DNA of 64,000 nucleotides, from NCBI RefSeq assembly GCF_001305515.1, contig NZ_LJYW01000001.1:5546025-5610024 (forward strand), read 5' to 3'. Below the pieces are notes generated by a model. That model saw only the letters and a list, made by a program, of their open reading frames with translations, did not search any database and was not told the DNA's origin. Positions 61,742 to 64,000 of this stretch are shown piece after piece. A program made the translations under genes and the position numbers. Each line of letters begins with the position of its first letter. The stretch's first letter is position 1. The stretch is from Prosthecodimorpha hirschii. Lineage in GTDB: Bacteria > Pseudomonadota > Alphaproteobacteria > Rhizobiales > Ancalomicrobiaceae.

Positions 61742-61773
61742 GCATCATCGGTGATGATCATCACCGATGATGC
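61742..61773. promoter_or_regulatory. perfect 32-bp palindrome, candidate operator
   Basis: GCATCATCGGTGATGA / TCATCACCGATGATGC is symmetric over all 32 bases, with the core GGTGATGATCATCACC at 61750-61765. It begins 53 nt upstream of the XRE start codon. A symmetric 16-bp core of GGTGA-N6-TCACC form is repeated 151 bp away. Confidence 0.85.
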
Positions 61774-61900
61774 GGGCGGTTGGCGAATTTCATCGGTGCG
61801 ATGGCTGGCGTCGCTCCGGCAGAGGGCCGGCGTTCGCATGCGCGGCGCGGCCGGATGGTGCCCTCCGGACGGCGGGCGGGCGTCGCGGCGATCATGGCCT

Positions 61901-61916
61901 GGTGACGATCGTCACC
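61901..61916. promoter_or_regulatory. 16-bp palindrome GGTGACGATCGTCACC, candidate operator
   Basis: Perfectly symmetric and of the same GGTGA-N6-TCACC type as the core of the 32-bp palindrome. It lies about 105 nt upstream of the desaturase start. The identical half-sites and spacing suggest that one dimeric regulator binds both. Confidence 0.8.
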
Positions 61917-62020
61917 ACCGCGGGGGCAACGGTGACCAATCACGGTCGCGAGCGACAACGTCCGCATTGCGGCGAATCGCGCACCGCCTAATCTGGGTTG
62001 GCTTCCCCAGAGTTCCGAAG

Positions 62021-63037
62021 ATGGATGTCATGCCCGACGCGCCCGCCATCCGTGAAAGACTGCCGATGGTCGAGGTCCCGACCCTGGCGCTGATCGTCGT
62101 CGTCTATGCGGGCTGGCTCGGCCTGACCTGGTTCCACGACGCCCTCCCGCTCTGGCTCTGGCTGCCGCTCGCCGCCTGGATCGCCGCCTGGTGGGGCTCG
62201 ATCCAGCACGAGATCCTGCACGGGCACCCGACACGGTCGCGGGTGCTCAACACCGCGCTCGGCACGCCGCCCTTCTGGCTCTGGCTGCCGTTCGAGAGCT
62301 ACCGGCATTCCCATCTGGTGCATCACCGCGACGAACGGCTGACCGACCCGCTCGACGATCCCGAAAGCCGCTACTGGACGCCGGAGGGCTATCGCGAGCT
62401 CGGTCCCGTCGGCCGCCGGCTGGTCGCCCTGCAGGCGACATTGGCGGGGCGTCTGGCGATCGGGCCGCTCTGGTCGATCGGCCGCTTCCTGGCCGAAGAG
62501 GCGCGCCGGCTGATCGCCGGCGACCGTGCGGCGATGCGGGTCTGGGCCTGGCATGCGGTCTTCGTCGCGCTGGTGCTCGGCTGGGCGATCGGCATCTGCG
62601 GCCTGCCGCTCTGGCAATATCTGCTAGGCTTCGTCTATTGCGGCACCGCGCTGGCGCTGGTGCGCTCCTTCGCCGAGCACAAGGCCAAGGAGGATGTCGC
62701 CGAGCGCACCGCGATCGTGGAGGCGAGCCCGGTCTTCGGCCTCCTGTTCCTGCACAACAACCTGCATGTCGCCCATCACCGCTGGCCGAGCCTGCCGTGG
62801 TACCGGCTGCCGGCCGTCTACCGGGCGCATCGGGCCGCCCTGCTCGAGGCCAATGGCGGGCTCCTCTACCGCGGCTACGGCGAGGTCTTCCGGCGCTTCC
62901 TGTTCACCCCGCACGATGCCCCGATCCACCCGTACGGCCGCGCGCCCGGCCGCGCGGCGGTCGCCGAACCCGGTGCCGCGGCCGGCCACGCCCCCGTCCC
63001 GGGCGTCCCCGAAGGACTCGACCCGGTCCATCCGTGA
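62021..63037 (+). CDS. membrane fatty acid desaturase
   Basis: 338-residue integral-membrane di-iron desaturase. Three histidine boxes are present: HEILHGH (63-69), HSHLVHH (96-102) and HNNLHVAHH (245-253). About four transmembrane helices lie around 20-60 and 175-215. The C-terminal ~35 residues are a low-complexity Pro/Ala/Gly tail. ATG at 62021; a second in-frame ATG at 62030 is also possible. The box pattern fits acyl-lipid or acyl-CoA desaturases and related hydroxylases. Likely controlled by the divergent XRE regulator through the GGTGA sites. Confidence 0.9.
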   Translation: MDVMPDAPAIRERLPMVEVPTLALIVVVYAGWLGLTWFHDALPLWLWLPLAAWIAAWWGSIQHEILHGHPTRSRVLNTALGTPPFWLWLPFESYRHSHLVHHRDERLTDPLDDPESRYWTPEGYRELGPVGRRLVALQATLAGRLAIGPLWSIGRFLAEEARRLIAGDRAAMRVWAWHAVFVALVLGWAIGICGLPLWQYLLGFVYCGTALALVRSFAEHKAKEDVAERTAIVEASPVFGLLFLHNNLHVAHHRWPSLPWYRLPAVYRAHRAALLEANGGLLYRGYGEVFRRFLFTPHDAPIHPYGRAPGRAAVAEPGAAAGHAPVPGVPEGLDPVHP

Positions 63038-63400
63038 CGTCCTCCCTTCTCACCATCCGAACGATCGAAGTCCGCCCCGCCCGCCGAGAGGATCCCCGAA
63101 CCCTGCTCCAATCTCGCAGCGCATGTGTGGATGGCTGCCGTTTGGCAAGGTGTATTTTCGAGGTTTGCGCAGGTTGGTCGGGTGCAGGCATGTGTACGGC
63201 CTTGACGTTGTGGTCCTTGGGACCACGGCCCAGATGAAGTCCGCTGATCCGGTCCCGAACATTCCCATGCTCTCGAAGGAGCGATGCGTGCGGCGGGTTT
63301 TCCGGATTGCGGGTCGACCGCGTGCTTTCACCTCTTCGGTTCACCCTCGCCAATCGTTGCCGCCCCTTGCGGGTCGGGTCTGCGTGGCGGCCGGTTCGTG
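63038..63400. other. non-coding flank of the IS110-type element
   Basis: 363 bp between the desaturase stop and the transposase stop. The part from about 63115 on is less GC-rich than host DNA. It contains a small hairpin, GTGGTCC-TTG-GGACCAC (63210-63226), which suggests that it belongs to the element. IS110 elements have no long terminal inverted repeats and carry structured RNA-coding ends, so the boundary cannot be set by eye. No supported gene. Confidence 0.4.
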
Positions 63401-64000
63401 TCAGGCTGCCCCGGCCGCCGCCTCCAGGCGCCGGGGGTCGAAGGGCTCACCCCGCGCCATCACCACCCAGGCGATGCGCGCCAGCTTGTTGGCGAGCGCG
63501 ATCGCGACCACCTTCGGCGGGCGGCGCGCCAGCAGCGCTCGGACCCAGCGCCCCAGGGCGCTGTCCGATGTCTTCAGGCTTCTGATGAGCGAGGTCGCGC
63601 CGAGCATCAGGAGCCGGCGCAGGAGCGCGTCGCCTGCCTTGGTGATCCTGCCGAGCCGGGTCCTGCCGCCGGTCGAATCCTGGCGCGGCGTCAGTCCCAC
63701 CCAGGCGGCGAGGTCGCGGCCGTTGCGGAACAGGCCGGGATCGACGACCCTGACGGCCAGCGCGGTCGCAGTCATCAGCCCGATGCCGGGGATCTCCGCC
63801 AGCCGCCGGCTGACCTCGTTGCCGCGATGCCAGGCCTTCAGCTCCGCCTCCAGGCCGGCGATCTCCTCGTCCAGCCGGTGGATGCCGCCGAGCAGCGCCC
63901 GCAGGCTCGAGCGCGCGATCTCCGGCAGCGCATCGGCCGGCGTCTCCTCCACCAGCGCCGCCAGAACCGGCAGCTTCTCGATCCCCTTGGCCGCGATCAG
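63401..64000 (-). mobile_element. IS110-family transposase, C-terminal part (runs off the window)
   Basis: 199 codons of a frame that is open to the last base of the window, so the N-terminal part lies outside. The visible portion is the IS116/IS110/IS902-type domain: LAEIPGIGLMTATALAVRV (a helix-hairpin-helix-like region), DLAAWVGLTPRQDSTGGRTRLGRITKAGDALLRRLLMLGA and, near the end, RRPPKVVAIALANKLARIAWVVMARGEPF. The conserved serine-containing second active-site segment of these DEDD/Tnp20 recombinases is probably in the RQDSTGG stretch. The frame shows no disruption, so the copy may be active. Confidence 0.92.

Larger units (their letters stand above)
61689..62020. promoter_or_regulatory. 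palindrome-rich divergent control region (XRE regulator / desaturase)
   Basis: 332-bp spacer with several related symmetric sites: TTGTC-GGT-GACAA (61726-61738), a perfect 32-bp palindrome (61742-61773), GGTGACGATCGTCACC (61901-61916), and GGTGA-CCAA-TCACG (61931-61944). The half-site GGTGA recurs in all of them. No protein gene is seen inside. Confidence 0.75.

Overview
The window is a GC-rich (roughly two-thirds G+C or more) chromosomal segment of an alphaproteobacterium, most likely in the Hyphomicrobiales (rhizobial order). The evidence is codon use, Liv-type and TRAP transporter suites, the ugd plus UDP-sugar epimerase pair, and many 4-nt ATGA/GTGA stop-start overlaps. No rRNA, tRNA, CRISPR array or prophage is visible. 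One insertion-sequence fragment (IS110 type) runs off the right edge.

Region 1 (155-2251): a secreted TPR-repeat protein, then the start of a catabolic island. Region 2 (2252-29505) is a run of catabolic and uptake genes with no recognisable regulator. It holds an SDR; a minus-strand operon of two zinc-ribbon/OB-fold (DUF35) plus thiolase-like pairs around an alcohol dehydrogenase; a MaoC/HTD2-type hydratase; an SMP-30 lactonase; a Liv-type ABC importer with a fused LivM-LivG; a TRAP importer with a quinone oxidoreductase; a tightly overlapped MmgE/PrpD - CoA-transferase III - CoA-transferase I operon; and a divergent operon of CoA-transferase III, aldehyde dehydrogenase, carboxymuconolactone-decarboxylase-like protein, beta-hydroxyacid dehydrogenase and metallo-beta-lactamase-fold hydrolase. 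Together these could import an organic acid or alcohol, oxidise it, activate it to a CoA thioester, hydrate and dehydrogenate it, and cleave it by retro-aldol chemistry. The substrate cannot be read from the sequence.

Region 3 (29601-42960) is mixed metabolism: class IV aminotransferase, HSL-type esterase, FATP-type acyl-CoA synthetase, a metY-metA-flavin reductase operon, a PuuA-like glutamine-synthetase paralogue, a DUF4424 gene broken by a 28-bp tandem duplication, ugd with a UDP-sugar epimerase, and a ketopantoate reductase. Region 4 (43110-50608) holds two transport operons: a sugar-type ABC importer lacking its own ATPase, and divergently the sulfate importer sbp-cysT-cysW-cysA.

Region 5 (50609-62020): a Fic-domain protein preceded by a striking nested palindrome, prfC, a multi-TM membrane protein, an LLM-class flavin oxidoreductase, a glutathionyl-hydroquinone-reductase-type GST, a divergent SHMT paralogue, an orphan ParA ATPase, a YeiH-type membrane protein and an XRE regulator. 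Region 6 (61689-64000): an intergenic region with several perfect GGTGA-N6-TCACC palindromes, a fatty-acid desaturase, and the C-terminal part of an IS110-family transposase with its non-coding flank.

Start codons were chosen by ribosome-binding site, family alignment and operon overlap, and often differ from the longest open frame. Function calls rest on motif recognition by eye. No database search was possible.
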